A stretch of DNA of 64,000 nucleotides from Rhodocyclus tenuis (GTDB lineage: Bacteria; Pseudomonadota; Gammaproteobacteria; Burkholderiales; Rhodocyclaceae). This document shows positions 1 to 11,070 of the stretch, one piece after another (position 1 is the stretch's first letter; each line of letters begins with the position of its first letter). Position numbers and translations under genes: made by a program. A model generated the notes under the pieces. That model was not told the DNA's origin. It saw only the letters and a program-made list of their open reading frames with translations, and made no database searches. Where the stretch lies: positions 496,001-560,000 of the forward strand of contig NZ_JACIGE010000001.1 of NCBI RefSeq assembly GCF_014197755.1. Reading direction: 5' to 3'.

Positions 1-1019
<1,019 letters not shown>

Positions 1020-1224
1020 GGCACTGCGCGTGAAGCCAGCCCTGCCGGGGTGCCCGGACGGGTCGTCTCCGGCGGAAACCCCGGCCAGGCAGAAGACCGC
1101 CCGGATATCCGCTGTGCAATACGCCCGCCAGCACCCGCCGGCAAGCCGTTCAGCGCGCCACCCGGGGCTGTTGTACTCGGTCCTTTACCGCCCCACTCAC
1201 TGATCCGGAGTTGCCGAAGCGCCG

Positions 1225-2154
1225 ATGGATCATCAGCCGCCCCCCTTTTTCAAGCGCGGACCGGCACCGCTGGCCCTGCTGACCATTTATGTCGCGACCT
1301 CGATCGCCCTGCTGGTCGTCGACGCGCGGCTACGCACGCTGGAAGTGGTACGCCAGGCCATCGCCGCCGTGACTCATCCCCTGCAGGAAATCGCGCAGCA
1401 ACCCGTGCGCGCGCTGGCCGGCGTTGGTGAACAGCTGCAGAGCACGGCAAAAACGCAGGACGAGAACGAGCGCCTGCGCCGCGAGCGTCTCGAGCAGTCG
1501 GCTCAACTGCTGCGTACGCAGCAACTCGAAGTCGAGAACGCCCGCCTGCGCCGACTGCTCGGCGTCGGCGAGCGTCAGGGTGTCAGCGCCCGTGCTGCCG
1601 AAGTGCTGCGCACTGCACGCGATCCGTTCTCGCATCGCATCATCATCAACAAGGGGCAGCAGGATGAAGTTGTCGCCGGACAGCCGGTGCTCGACGACGC
1701 AGGCATTGTCGGTCAGGTGACGCGCGTTTTCCCCTTCGTCTCCGAAGTGACGCTGATCACCGACAAGGATCAGGCGGTACCGGTACAGATCGTGCGCAAC
1801 GGACTGCGCTCGGTCGTCTTCGGCCTTGGCGACGGGCGTCTTGAGCTGCGCTTCATGCCCGCCAACGCCGACGTGCAGGAAGGTGACGAGCTGGTGACTT
1901 CGGGCATCGACGGCGTCTTCCTGGCCGGCTTCCCGGTAGCCAGGATCGAGCGCATCGAGCGCGACAGTGCCTATTCCTTCGCACGCATCACCTGCGTCCC
2001 CTCGGCTGGCGTCGAGAACTTCGGCGAGGTGATGCTGCTGGCACCACGCGCGGCGAAACCGCTGCCCGCGGAGCTTGACGAAACGGCCAAGCCGGAACCG
2101 CGCGCCACCGACCGCCAGACGCGCGTCAAGAAGCAACGGCCCCGTCAGGAATAA
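1225..2154 (+). CDS. mreC: Rod shape-determining protein MreC
   Basis: MreC is a bitopic inner-membrane protein that links MreB filaments to PBP2 in the periplasm. The 309-residue product has one N-terminal membrane segment at about residues 15-34, then a heptad-rich coiled coil (about 65-110) full of Glu, Arg, Gln and Leu. The family's beta-barrel domain follows, with the segment DPFSHRIIINKG and later GIDGVFLAGFPV. A charged, proline-containing tail ends the protein. The stop codon lies 5 bases before the mreD ATG, so the two are probably translated together. Confidence 0.95.
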   Translation: MDHQPPPFFKRGPAPLALLTIYVATSIALLVVDARLRTLEVVRQAIAAVTHPLQEIAQQPVRALAGVGEQLQSTAKTQDENERLRRERLEQSAQLLRTQQLEVENARLRRLLGVGERQGVSARAAEVLRTARDPFSHRIIINKGQQDEVVAGQPVLDDAGIVGQVTRVFPFVSEVTLITDKDQAVPVQIVRNGLRSVVFGLGDGRLELRFMPANADVQEGDELVTSGIDGVFLAGFPVARIERIERDSAYSFARITCVPSAGVENFGEVMLLAPRAAKPLPAELDETAKPEPRATDRQTRVKKQRPRQE

Positions 2155-2159
2155 GCGTG

Positions 2160-2681
2160 ATGCAACCGACATTTACCTCCTCTCGCATTCTGCAGCCGGT
2201 CCGGCCATGGTTCGTCGTCCTCAGCCTGTTGGCGGCGCTGATGCTCAATTTACTGCCGACCTCCGAATGGCCGGGCATTCCCGACTGGGCAGCGCTGACC
2301 CTGATCTTCTGGAGCGTGCGTGAGAGCCGGCGTGTCGGCATGGGCTGGGGCTTCGCGCTCGGGCTGCTGATGGATGTCGCCGACGCCAGCCTGCTCGGCC
2401 AGCACGCGCTCGCCTACGTCCTCGCCACCTACATTGCCTCGTCGCTGTCGAAGCGCATCCTCTGGTTCCCGCTCGCGCAGCAGGCGCTGCACGTGCTGCC
2501 GCTGCTGCTGCTGGTGCAAATCATCCAGTTCGGCGTGCGCATGGCGTCGGGCGCCGCTTTTCCCGGGCTCGATTACCTGATCGGGCCATTCGTCGGTGCC
2601 GTGCTCTGGCTGCCGCTGACCTACGCGTTGCTGCTGCCGCAGTACCAGCCGGTCGAGCGCGATGCCAACCGGCCGATCTAG
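2160..2681 (+). CDS. mreD: Rod shape-determining protein MreD
   Basis: MreD is a small polytopic inner-membrane partner of MreC in the elongasome. The 173-residue product is nearly all hydrophobic, with about five predicted membrane helices. The motif WGFALGLLMDV with the following small-residue helix is typical of the family. A GTG at 2157 directly precedes the ATG at 2160 in the same frame, so either could start translation; the ATG is preferred. The stop codon lies 6 bases before mrdA. Confidence 0.92.
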   Translation: MQPTFTSSRILQPVRPWFVVLSLLAALMLNLLPTSEWPGIPDWAALTLIFWSVRESRRVGMGWGFALGLLMDVADASLLGQHALAYVLATYIASSLSKRILWFPLAQQALHVLPLLLLVQIIQFGVRMASGAAFPGLDYLIGPFVGAVLWLPLTYALLLPQYQPVERDANRPI

Positions 2682-2687
2682 GTCCAC

Positions 2688-4601
2688 ATGCGGCTGCGCC
2701 GACCCCTGCTGCGTTCGACCGACAGCGAACACGATCGCTTCCGCTTCCGGCTGGCCGTTTCGCTGGCCGCCGTGCTGCTTGCCTTCGGCGTCCTGCTCGC
2801 CCGCTTTGTCCACCTGCAGCTGATCCAGCACGACTACTTCAGCACCCGCGCCGAGGACAACCGCATTTCGCTGGCGCCGGTCACGCCGAACCGCGGCGTC
2901 ATCGTCGACCGCAACGGCGTCGTGCTGGCGCGTAACTATTCGGCTTACACGCTGGAGATCACGCCGTCCAAGGCCGGCGATCTCGACGCGACGATCGATG
3001 CGCTGAGCAAGATCATCGACATCCAGCCCAAGGACCGGCGCCGTTTCCGCAAGCTGCTCGAGGAGAGCAAGACCTTCGAGAGCCTGCCGATCCGCACCAA
3101 GCTCAGCGACGAAGAGGTGGCCCGCTTTGCCGCCAACCGCTACCGTTTTCCCGGCGTCGAGGTGCAGGCGCGCCTGTTCCGCCAGTATCCGCTCGGGCCG
3201 ATTGCCTCGCACGCGCTCGGCTACATCGGCCGCATCAACAAACGCGACCTCGAAACCATCGAAGCCAGCGAGCAGGCGTCGAACTACAAGGGCGCCGACC
3301 ACATCGGCAAGACCGGCCTCGAGCAGAAATACGAGTTCTATCTGCACGGCACCACCGGCTACGAGCAGGTGGAAGTCGACGCCGGCGGCCGCGCCGTGCG
3401 CAGCCTGGCGCGCACTTCACCGATCCAGGGCAGCGACCTGACGCTGACGCTGGACAGCCGGCTGCAGGAAATCGCCGAAAAGGCTTTCGGCGAGCGCCGC
3501 GGTGCGCTGGTGGCGATCGACCCGGCCAGCGGCGGCATTCTGGCGCTGGTGTCGATGCCGACCTACGACCCGAACCTGTTCGTCGACGGCATCCGCACCG
3601 ACGACTGGGAGCAACTCAACAACTCGCCCGACAAACCGATGGTCAACCGCGCGCTGAACGGCGCCTACCCGCCGGGATCGACCTTCAAGCCCTTCCTCGC
3701 GCTGGCGGCGCTGGAGTCGGGCAAGCGCACGGCCAGCCAGAGCATTGTCGATCCGGGTTACTTCAACTTCGGCGGCCACCTGTTCCGCGACGACAAGAAG
3801 GGCGGCCACGGCGTCGTCGACATGTACAAGTCGATCGTCGAGTCCTGCGACACCTATTACTACATGCTCGCCAACGACATGGGTATCGACTCGATCGCCC
3901 GTTTCATGGCGCAGCTCGGCTTCGGCGCCCGCACCGGCATCGACATCGAGGGCGAGTCGATCGGCGTGCTGCCGTCGCCCGAGTGGAAGAAGCAGCGCTT
4001 CAAGCGCCCCGAACAACAGAAGTGGTTTGCCGGCGACACGGTCTCGATCGGCATCGGCCAGGGCTACAACGCCTACACGCCGCTGCAGCTGGCGCAGGCG
4101 ACGGCAACGCTGGCCAATAATGGCGTCATGTTCCGGCCGCATCTGGTGCGCTACATCACCGACAGCCACGGGCAGAAGACGCTGATCGAGCCGGAACCGG
4201 TGCGCACCATTCCGCTGAAGGCACAGCACATCGAGACGATCAAGCGCGCCATGGTCGGCGTCACCAGGGAAGGTACCGGCGCACGTGCCTTTGCCGGCGC
4301 CGAGTACGTTTCCGGCGGCAAGACCGGTACAGCGCAGGTGTTCAGCCTGAAGGGCGAGAAGTACGAAGGCGGCAAGATCAAGGAGCGCCTGCGCGATCAC
4401 GCCCTGTACATCGCCTTCGCGCCGGCCGACAAGCCGACCATCGCGCTCGCCGTGCTGGTCGAGAACGGCGGTTTCGGCGCGCAGTCGGCGGCACCGATCG
4501 CCCGTCTGGTGCTCGACTACTACCTGCTCGGTAAGACGCCGAAAGGCGCTGCCCCGGAAGACGCGACGGCGGTGGAAGCGCCACCACCGGAGGAGGAGTA
4601 G
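2688..4601 (+). CDS. mrdA: Penicillin-binding protein 2, elongation-specific transpeptidase
   Basis: This class B penicillin-binding protein cross-links peptidoglycan during cell elongation, paired with the glycosyltransferase RodA. The 637-residue protein has one N-terminal membrane anchor (about residues 22-42), a pedestal domain starting near the NRGVIVDRNG motif, and a C-terminal transpeptidase domain. The three active-site motifs are all present: STFK with the nucleophile Ser331, SCD at about 386-388, and KTGT starting at Lys545. It sits between mreD (6 bases) and rodA (3 bases) in the shape operon. The acidic, proline-rich C-terminal tail is not part of the fold. Confidence 0.97.
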   Translation: MRLRRPLLRSTDSEHDRFRFRLAVSLAAVLLAFGVLLARFVHLQLIQHDYFSTRAEDNRISLAPVTPNRGVIVDRNGVVLARNYSAYTLEITPSKAGDLDATIDALSKIIDIQPKDRRRFRKLLEESKTFESLPIRTKLSDEEVARFAANRYRFPGVEVQARLFRQYPLGPIASHALGYIGRINKRDLETIEASEQASNYKGADHIGKTGLEQKYEFYLHGTTGYEQVEVDAGGRAVRSLARTSPIQGSDLTLTLDSRLQEIAEKAFGERRGALVAIDPASGGILALVSMPTYDPNLFVDGIRTDDWEQLNNSPDKPMVNRALNGAYPPGSTFKPFLALAALESGKRTASQSIVDPGYFNFGGHLFRDDKKGGHGVVDMYKSIVESCDTYYYMLANDMGIDSIARFMAQLGFGARTGIDIEGESIGVLPSPEWKKQRFKRPEQQKWFAGDTVSIGIGQGYNAYTPLQLAQATATLANNGVMFRPHLVRYITDSHGQKTLIEPEPVRTIPLKAQHIETIKRAMVGVTREGTGARAFAGAEYVSGGKTGTAQVFSLKGEKYEGGKIKERLRDHALYIAFAPADKPTIALAVLVENGGFGAQSAAPIARLVLDYYLLGKTPKGAAPEDATAVEAPPPEEE

Positions 4602-4604
4602 GCC

Positions 4605-5726
4605 ATGCACGATCCGATCCGCATGCCCGCCGTCTTTTTCCGCCTGCGCGCACGCCTGCTCGAGCACATCGACATGCCGCTGTTCCTGATCGTCTGCGCA
4701 TTGATGCTGTGCGGTCTGGCGACGGTCTACAGCGCCACCTACGACGCCAACAACCGGGCTTTCGCCCAACTCATCAACATGCTCTGCGGCCTTGCCCTGA
4801 TGTGGGGCGTGGCGCAGGTACCGCCGCAGAAACTGATGCGCTTCGCCGTGCCGCTCTACGTGCTCGGCGTTGTCCTGCTGCTGCTCGTATTTCTCCTCGG
4901 GGTACGCGTCAATGGCGCACAGCGCTGGCTGTCACTCGGTGTCGTCCGCATCCAGCCGTCCGAGATACTGAAGATCGCCGTGCCGCTGATGCTTGCCTGG
5001 TACCTGCACAAGCACGAAGCAACGCTGCGCGCGCGCCATTTCGCCGGCGCCGCGCTGCTCATGCTGGTGCCGTTCGCGCTGATCGCCAAACAGCCCGACC
5101 TCGGCACGGCGATCCTCGTCGGCGCTGCCGGTTTTTACGTCATCTTCTTTGCCGGGCTGCCGTGGAAGGTGATGCTCGGCGCCGTCGCCGCCGCCGCCGC
5201 CGCGGCGCCGCTGCTCTGGTCGCATCTGCACGACTATCAGCGGCGACGCATCCTGACGCTGTTCGACCCGTCGACCGATCCGCTCGGTGCCGGCTATCAC
5301 ATCATCCAGTCGACCATCGCCATCGGTTCGGGCGGCGTTGTCGGCAAGGGCTGGCTGGAAGGAACGCAGACGCACCTGGAGTTCATCCCCGAGCGGCACA
5401 CCGACTTCATCTTCGCCGTCTTTTCCGAAGAATGGGGGCTGCTCGGCAACGCCTTCCTGCTCTTCCTCTACACCATGCTGGTGGCGCGCGGCATGATGAT
5501 CGCCGCCAACGCACCGACGCTGTTCTCGCGCGCCATGGCCGGCTCGATCACGCTCAGCTTCTTCACCTACATCTTCGTAAACATGGGCATGGTCAGCGGC
5601 ATCCTGCCGGTGGTCGGCGTGCCGCTGCCCTTCATCAGCTATGGCGGCACCGCCGTGGTCATGCTCTGTCTGGCGCTGGGCATCCTGATGAGCATCCAGA
5701 CGCACCGCATGCTGGTGAAGAAGTAG
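4605..5726 (+). CDS. rodA: Peptidoglycan glycosyltransferase RodA
   Basis: RodA is the SEDS-family glycosyltransferase that polymerises lipid II during elongation in complex with PBP2. The 373-residue, roughly ten-helix protein carries the family signature GGVVGKGWLEGTQ and the ERHTDFIF motif. Asp267 in that motif matches the catalytic aspartate of the family. The C-terminal PLPFISYGGT segment is also diagnostic. A run of GCC codons near 5190-5205 encodes consecutive alanines within one helix. It follows mrdA by 3 bases. Confidence 0.97.
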   Translation: MHDPIRMPAVFFRLRARLLEHIDMPLFLIVCALMLCGLATVYSATYDANNRAFAQLINMLCGLALMWGVAQVPPQKLMRFAVPLYVLGVVLLLLVFLLGVRVNGAQRWLSLGVVRIQPSEILKIAVPLMLAWYLHKHEATLRARHFAGAALLMLVPFALIAKQPDLGTAILVGAAGFYVIFFAGLPWKVMLGAVAAAAAAAPLLWSHLHDYQRRRILTLFDPSTDPLGAGYHIIQSTIAIGSGGVVGKGWLEGTQTHLEFIPERHTDFIFAVFSEEWGLLGNAFLLFLYTMLVARGMMIAANAPTLFSRAMAGSITLSFFTYIFVNMGMVSGILPVVGVPLPFISYGGTAVVMLCLALGILMSIQTHRMLVKK

Positions 5727-5739
5727 GGGAGATCAGGAA

Positions 5740-6825
5740 GTGAACAGTCGGCAAGGTTCTGTCGGCAGCGCGGCGGCACAGCGCGGATGGCTGCCCGCAG
5801 CCGGCAAACGCACCCTGTGCTGGCTGCTGCCGCTTCTCGTCGCCGCCTGCGCTACGCCTGCGCGCCTGCCCGAGCGCAGCGACACTCCGGCAGTCGACAC
5901 CCCCGCCAGCAGCGCCAAGGCGGCGCGCAAATGGGTGCCGACCAAACGCGGCGGCGGCTATTACAAGGACGACGGCCCGGCCGACGAGATCCCCGACAAC
6001 CTCGACGAGATCCCCGACGCCGAACCGCGTCTCGAGCCGCTGCACCGCTTCGCCAACAAGCCTTACGTCGCGCTCGGCCGCAGCTATGTGCCGAATACCA
6101 GCGTGCAGCCGCTGCGCGAGCAGGGCATCGCCAGCTGGTACGGACGCAAGTTCCACGGCCAGCGCACCTCGATCGGCGAACCCTACGACATGTTCTCGAT
6201 GACGGCGGCGCACCCGACGCTGGCGATCCCGTCCTACGTGCGCGTCACCAGCACGCGCAACGGCCGTTCGGTGGTCGTCCGCGTCATCGACCGCGGGCCC
6301 TTCCACGCCGGCCGCGTCATCGATCTCTCCTACGCCGCCGCATGGAAGCTCGGCATCATCGACGGCGGCAGCGGACCGGTCGAAGTCGGGGCGATCGTCC
6401 CCGGCGAGGGTGGCCTCCCGCCACCGAAGACGCCGCTGCTGATCGCCGCCGCAGCGGCAAAGCCGCCGGCGCGCAACGGCAGCGCGACGGGCAACACTGC
6501 GGGCGGCGCACCCGATGCGATTGAGGCCTTTGCGCGTCAGCTCGCCGCCAGCGAACGCGACGCGCCGCCAGCGCCGCCCACAGGCGGCAGCGAGCGCGGC
6601 GTCTTCCTGCAGCTGGGTGCCTTCGCCAGCGCCGACAACGCCGAAAGCCTGCGCGGCCATCTGGCGCGCGAACTCGACTGGCTCAGCGAACCGCTACGCG
6701 TCGTCGCCGGCGGCGGCGTCAACCGCGTTCATCTGGGGCCTTACACCAGCCGCGCCGATGCCGAAAAGACCGCCGAACGCATCCGTCAGGCGCTCGGCTA
6801 CAAGCCGACTTTCGTCGTTCGCTGA
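5740..6825 (+). CDS. rlpA: Septal ring lytic transglycosylase / rare lipoprotein A RlpA
   Basis: RlpA is an outer-membrane lipoprotein; in some relatives it is a lytic transglycosylase acting on peptide-free glycan. The 361-residue product has a signal peptide ending in a lipobox with the lipidated Cys37 (LVAAC). A double-psi beta-barrel domain lies at about residues 125-215, with GIASWYGRKFHGQ, TAAHPTLAIPSYVRV and VIDRGPFHAGRVIDLS. A low-complexity Ala/Pro linker leads to a C-terminal SPOR domain (about 285-361) that should bind denuded septal peptidoglycan. The start is a GTG preceded by a purine-rich AGGGGAGATCAGGAA stretch, 13 bases after rodA. Confidence 0.94.
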   Translation: MNSRQGSVGSAAAQRGWLPAAGKRTLCWLLPLLVAACATPARLPERSDTPAVDTPASSAKAARKWVPTKRGGGYYKDDGPADEIPDNLDEIPDAEPRLEPLHRFANKPYVALGRSYVPNTSVQPLREQGIASWYGRKFHGQRTSIGEPYDMFSMTAAHPTLAIPSYVRVTSTRNGRSVVVRVIDRGPFHAGRVIDLSYAAAWKLGIIDGGSGPVEVGAIVPGEGGLPPPKTPLLIAAAAAKPPARNGSATGNTAGGAPDAIEAFARQLAASERDAPPAPPTGGSERGVFLQLGAFASADNAESLRGHLARELDWLSEPLRVVAGGGVNRVHLGPYTSRADAEKTAERIRQALGYKPTFVVR

Positions 6826-6921
6826 ACCGCTGCGGCAATAAGCGGTCTGCCCCGTTGTCGCTGCTGCCGGCGAGGAGTAGCTTAGTCGCGGCGAGGTTTG
6901 TCGCACTCTGCCGGGAGCCCC

Positions 6922-9900
6922 ATGCTTAATGCCCCTCGTTCCGCCAAGCACAGCATCTGGCTGATCCTCTCGGTCGTGCTGCTGGTCACGGTCATGCTGA
7001 CGCTGATGCTGGCAGTGCAGCGCGTGCAGTCCGGGCGTGAGCTGCAAGGCCAGCGCTTCGTTGCCGTTGCCAATGAACGCGCTGAATTCGTCGAATTCCG
7101 CATTCTCTCCCTGCTGCATGAAGTCGATGTACTCCGCCGTCTGTGTGCGTCGGAAGCCATCGATGGCGCGAGCTTCGCCCGCCTGAGCGCGGCAGTCGGC
7201 AGTTCGCCCGGTACGATCGGGCAGTTCTGGGCGACCGTCGACGATCAGTTCCGTCCGCGGCTGGTGCACGGTCCGGCAACACTCGCCGCCACCCTTGGCA
7301 AGGAGCTCAGCACCAATCCGGCGCTGGCCTCGGCGGCACGGCGCGCATTCGCCAGCGACAGCGCCGTCGCGAGCATCCTGCCGGCACTTCCGGCAACGTC
7401 TGCGCGTCTGCTGATCATGGCGCCGATACCGGCAGCGGACGCACGTCGCCCCGGCCTGGTCGTGCTCGCCGTCGACGCGGAAGCCCTGTTCGCCGCCGCC
7501 AACGCCGGCGCGCCGATCAGCGGCTTCGATCTCGATCTGCTGGCCGACGCGGGCAGCGGCGTGCAGCCGATTGCGCACTGGACTTCCCGCCAGGCTAGCG
7601 GCCCTCCGCCGACCACCGATGCAAGGCTGGAGTTTGAGGAACGGATCGATTTCGCCGGCCTGCAATTCTTGCTGCGCATCCACCCGGCCTCGTTCTGGAT
7701 CGAAGCCAACCCGGCCGACGGCGTTGGCGAGATCGTTCTCACTGGCGCAGTGCTCGGCACTCTCCTGCTGCTGCTCCTCTATCAGTCGCTGACACGCCGG
7801 GCCGTCGCCGAAGCGCTGATCGAAGTACGCACGACCGACCTTGCGGAACGACAACACGCTTACGAAACGCTGGTCGAGAACCTGCCTGAAATCATCCTGC
7901 GTTTCGACCGCGACTGGCGTTTGCTGTTTGTTAACACCACGTTCGAAAACAGCCTGGGCATTGCCAGAGGCAATCTGCTCGGACGGCGGATCGGCGACGC
8001 GGGCTTCCGCCTGCACCCCGGACTGGATGCGGCCTTGCTCACCCTCTGGCGCGATGCCCTGACGCGCGTCTTCGCCAGCGGCCAGGCGCAAGCGATCGAG
8101 TTTGATTTTCCCGGCCCGGCTGGCCAGCGCTTCTTCGAAGGGACGCTGGTCCCGGAAAGCAAGGCCCCCGGCGTGGCCGGAACGGCCGGCGAGAGCCCGC
8201 CCGCTCCGGCAAGCACCAGCGAAGTCTCGTCGGTGATCGCCATCTTCCGCGATGTCAGCGAGCGGCGCAGTGCCGAATCCTGGGCCCGGCGCCTGTCACT
8301 GGCGGTCGAGCAGAACCCGGCGACGATCGTCATCACCGATCTGCACGGTGACATCGAGTACGTGAACAAGCGCTTTACCGAAACCACCGGCTATGCGCGC
8401 GACGAGGCGATCGGTACCAACCCGCGACTGCTCAAGTCGGGCAAAACGCCGGACGCCGTCTATCGCGAGATGTGGAAAACCATCCTCGCCGGCCAGACCT
8501 GGCGTGGCGAGTTCATCAACCGACGGCGCGATGGCAGCATTTTCCAGGAGCGCGCGCAGATCGCGCCGATCTGCGACGAGGGCGGCGCCATCACCCATTT
8601 TGTCGCGATCAAGGAAGACATCAGCGACATGAAGGCGATGATCGACCGGCTGCACGAGAGCGAAGCACGGTTTCGCAGCGTCGTCGGTGCAATGGCCGAG
8701 GGACTGACGCTGCACGATGCCAGCGGCGCCATCATCTTTGCCAATGCTGCTGCTGAAGGCATTCTCGGACTGACGGCAAGCGAACTGCGCGAGCGCAACG
8801 TGCTCAAGGGCGACTGGCAGCCGCTGCGGGAAGACGGCAGCCTGTTGCCGACGGCAGATCTGCCGGTGCAGATTGCGCTGGGTGAGCGGCGCGAAGTGCG
8901 TGGCGTGGTTTGCGGCATTGCCCAACCGGACGGCAATCTGCGCTGGCTGCTGGTCAACGCCGTGCCGCTGGACGGTGGCGAGACGCCCACCGCCCTGACC
9001 ACCTTCAGCGACATCACCGAGCGCAAGCTCGCGCAGCAGCGCGTCGAATTTCTCGCGCATCACGACCCGCTGACGCGCCTGCCCAACCGGATACTGCTGC
9101 GTGACCGCGTCGACCAGGCGCGCGCGCTGGCCGGCCGCCTGCACAGCCGGTTCGCGCTGCTCTTCCTCGATCTCGACCACTTCAAGACGATCAACGACTC
9201 GCTCGGTCATCCGGTCGGCGACGCTCTGCTCATCGCCAGCGTCCAGCGCCTGAGAAGCTGCCTGCGCGAATCGGACACACTGGCGCGTCTGGGCGGCGAC
9301 GAATTCGTCATCGTCGTCAATGATGTCCGCGATGCCGACGCTGTCGCGCGCGTCGCCGAGAAGATTCATGAACGGACCAGCGAAACGCTTCCCGTCGAAG
9401 GCCACCGGCTGATTGCCTCATTCTCGATCGGCATTGCGCTCTTCCCCGATGACGCGCAGGACTTCGACACGCTGATGCAGCAGGCGGACACGGCGATGTA
9501 TCACGCCAAACAGGCGGGCCGGAACACCTACCGCTTCTTCGCCGAGGAGATGAACGCGCAGGCCATCGAACGCCTGGAACTGGAGTCGCGGCTGCGTCAG
9601 GCGATCGAGCGCGACGAGTTCGTCCTGCACTACCAGCCGCAGCAGAGTCTGGTCGACCGGCGCATCGTCGGCGTCGAAGCGCTGATCCGCTGGCGCAATG
9701 CCGATGGCGAAATGATGCAGCCCGCCGACTTCATCCCGATCGCCGAGGACTCGGGACTGATCGTACCGATCGGCAACTGGGTGCTGCGCGAAGCCTGCCG
9801 GCAGGCGCGGGCCTGGCTCGACGCCGGCCATCCCTGCATCGTCGCGGTCAATCTGTCGGCACGGCAATTCCGCGGCGACGAACTGGTCGACGCCGTGATC

Positions 9901-10359
9901 GGCGCGCTGGTTCTCGCCGACCTTGACGCGCGCTGGCTCGAGCTTGAGCTGACCGAGTCGCTGCTGCTGCAGGATGCCGAAACAACGCTGGAAACGCTGC
10001 GCCGCCTGAAAGCGATCGGTATCCGGCTGGCCATCGACGACTTCGGCACCGGCTATTCGAGCCTTGCTTACCTGAAACGCTTTGACGTCGACAAGCTGAA
10101 GATCGACCAGTCCTTCGTCCGCGACCTGCTCAGCGATCCGGACGACGCGGCGATCGTTCACGCCATCATCGAAATGGCGCACAGCATGCAGCTGAAGACG
10201 ATCGCCGAAGGCGTCGAAACGCAGGCGCTCGCCGACCGTCTGCGCCTCTTCCACTGCGACGAAGCGCAAGGCTACTGGTTCGCGCGCCCGCTGCCGGCCG
10301 CCGAAATCGGCGACTTCCTGCGCCGCCATGCCGAACCCGGTCAACTGCCGGGCAGCTAG
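6922..10359 (+). CDS. Membrane PAS-PAS-PAS-GGDEF-EAL protein, c-di-GMP turnover
   Basis: This 1145-residue sensor couples an input to synthesis or breakdown of cyclic di-GMP. A first membrane helix (about residues 12-34) and a second near 275-295 flank a periplasmic region of about 240 residues that I do not recognise. Three PAS domains follow (about 310-425, 450-570 and 580-700). The GGDEF domain is intact and has the inhibitory I-site RESD five residues before it. The EAL domain is also intact, with EALIRW, ELTES, DDFGTGYSSL and EGVET. Both activities are therefore possible. The ATG at 6922 has GGGAG seven bases upstream and is preferred to an in-frame TTG at 6898. Its stop abuts the stop of the convergent next gene. 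Confidence 0.95.
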   Translation: MLNAPRSAKHSIWLILSVVLLVTVMLTLMLAVQRVQSGRELQGQRFVAVANERAEFVEFRILSLLHEVDVLRRLCASEAIDGASFARLSAAVGSSPGTIGQFWATVDDQFRPRLVHGPATLAATLGKELSTNPALASAARRAFASDSAVASILPALPATSARLLIMAPIPAADARRPGLVVLAVDAEALFAAANAGAPISGFDLDLLADAGSGVQPIAHWTSRQASGPPPTTDARLEFEERIDFAGLQFLLRIHPASFWIEANPADGVGEIVLTGAVLGTLLLLLLYQSLTRRAVAEALIEVRTTDLAERQHAYETLVENLPEIILRFDRDWRLLFVNTTFENSLGIARGNLLGRRIGDAGFRLHPGLDAALLTLWRDALTRVFASGQAQAIEFDFPGPAGQRFFEGTLVPESKAPGVAGTAGESPPAPASTSEVSSVIAIFRDVSERRSAESWARRLSLAVEQNPATIVITDLHGDIEYVNKRFTETTGYARDEAIGTNPRLLKSGKTPDAVYREMWKTILAGQTWRGEFINRRRDGSIFQERAQIAPICDEGGAITHFVAIKEDISDMKAMIDRLHESEARFRSVVGAMAEGLTLHDASGAIIFANAAAEGILGLTASELRERNVLKGDWQPLREDGSLLPTADLPVQIALGERREVRGVVCGIAQPDGNLRWLLVNAVPLDGGETPTALTTFSDITERKLAQQRVEFLAHHDPLTRLPNRILLRDRVDQARALAGRLHSRFALLFLDLDHFKTINDSLGHPVGDALLIASVQRLRSCLRESDTLARLGGDEFVIVVNDVRDADAVARVAEKIHERTSETLPVEGHRLIASFSIGIALFPDDAQDFDTLMQQADTAMYHAKQAGRNTYRFFAEEMNAQAIERLELESRLRQAIERDEFVLHYQPQQSLVDRRIVGVEALIRWRNADGEMMQPADFIPIAEDSGLIVPIGNWVLREACRQARAWLDAGHPCIVAVNLSARQFRGDELVDAVIGALVLADLDARWLELELTESLLLQDAETTLETLRRLKAIGIRLAIDDFGTGYSSLAYLKRFDVDKLKIDQSFVRDLLSDPDDAAIVHAIIEMAHSMQLKTIAEGVETQALADRLRLFHCDEAQGYWFARPLPAAEIGDFLRRHAEPGQLPGS

Positions 10360-11070
10360 CTAGTCTGCGTGGCGCTTGAAACGGAAGACAGCCGCGTCGC
10401 TGACCAGCGCATCGAGCGGCTCGTCGTGCGCCTGCGGCCACACCGTCGCCACGCGCGAAAAATCGAAGCCGATGCCGATCGCCAGCGGGCGCGGCGAGAT
10501 TGCCGCCAGCGTGCGGTCGAAGTAGCCGCCACCATAGCCCAGACGATATCCGGCGGCGTCGACGGCGTTGACCGGAACCAGCAAGGCCTCGGGCACAACG
10601 AAGTCGCCGCTGGCCGGGTAGGGAATACCGTGCCGATCAAGCGCGAGCGGCGTCTCCGCCGCGCCCGTGCCGCCGGGAATCCAGGCGCGGAAAGCGAGCG
10701 GCTGCGCAGCGCCGACAACCACCGGCAGCAGCGCCTGAAAGCCCGGACGGGCGGCACGTAGCCAGTCGAGCAGCAAGGGGCGCAGGTCGATCTCATTGCG
10801 CATCGGCCAGCAGAAACCGACGCGCAGCCCCGAAAGCTGCGGAAAATGCGTGCGTAACGCGGCAACGACCAGCGCCGAAGCGACAGCGCAAACATCCGCG
10901 GCAAGCGCCTCGCGCCGTTCGATCAGGGAGCGGCGCAAGCCCCGACGCAACTCGGCAAGCGGCACGCCCGGAGCGTGCGCAGGCGCAGCCGCGGCTGACG
11001 CCGACTGCGCCTGCCAGACCACACCAAGACCTGCCGCCGGCACGGCGGGCGCGCCCTCGTCAGACTTCAT
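10360..11070 (-). CDS. ygfA: 5-formyltetrahydrofolate cyclo-ligase
   Basis: The enzyme uses ATP to convert 5-formyl-THF to 5,10-methenyl-THF, returning the stored folate to one-carbon metabolism. The family signature GYRLGYGGGYFDRTL is present, as is the N-terminal basic ELRRGLRRSLIERR helix. The product has 236 residues with an N-terminal Ala/Pro-rich extension of about 35 residues beyond the usual start. A GTG at 10965 would give a canonical-length protein, but the ATG at 11070 has a GGGGG ribosome-binding site about seven bases upstream and is preferred. It is divergent from slt. I looked for 6S RNA, which often lies beside this gene, and saw no convincing match. Confidence 0.93.
   Translation of the reverse strand: MKSDEGAPAVPAAGLGVVWQAQSASAAAAPAHAPGVPLAELRRGLRRSLIERREALAADVCAVASALVVAALRTHFPQLSGLRVGFCWPMRNEIDLRPLLLDWLRAARPGFQALLPVVVGAAQPLAFRAWIPGGTGAAETPLALDRHGIPYPASGDFVVPEALLVPVNAVDAAGYRLGYGGGYFDRTLAAISPRPLAIGIGFDFSRVATVWPQAHDEPLDALVSDAAVFRFKRHAD

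Noticed and set aside
5185-5212. GCC trinucleotide run in rodA as a phase-variable tract
   Set aside because: Units are three bases, so changes stay in frame, and the run is short and imperfect. It merely encodes an alanine-rich helix.
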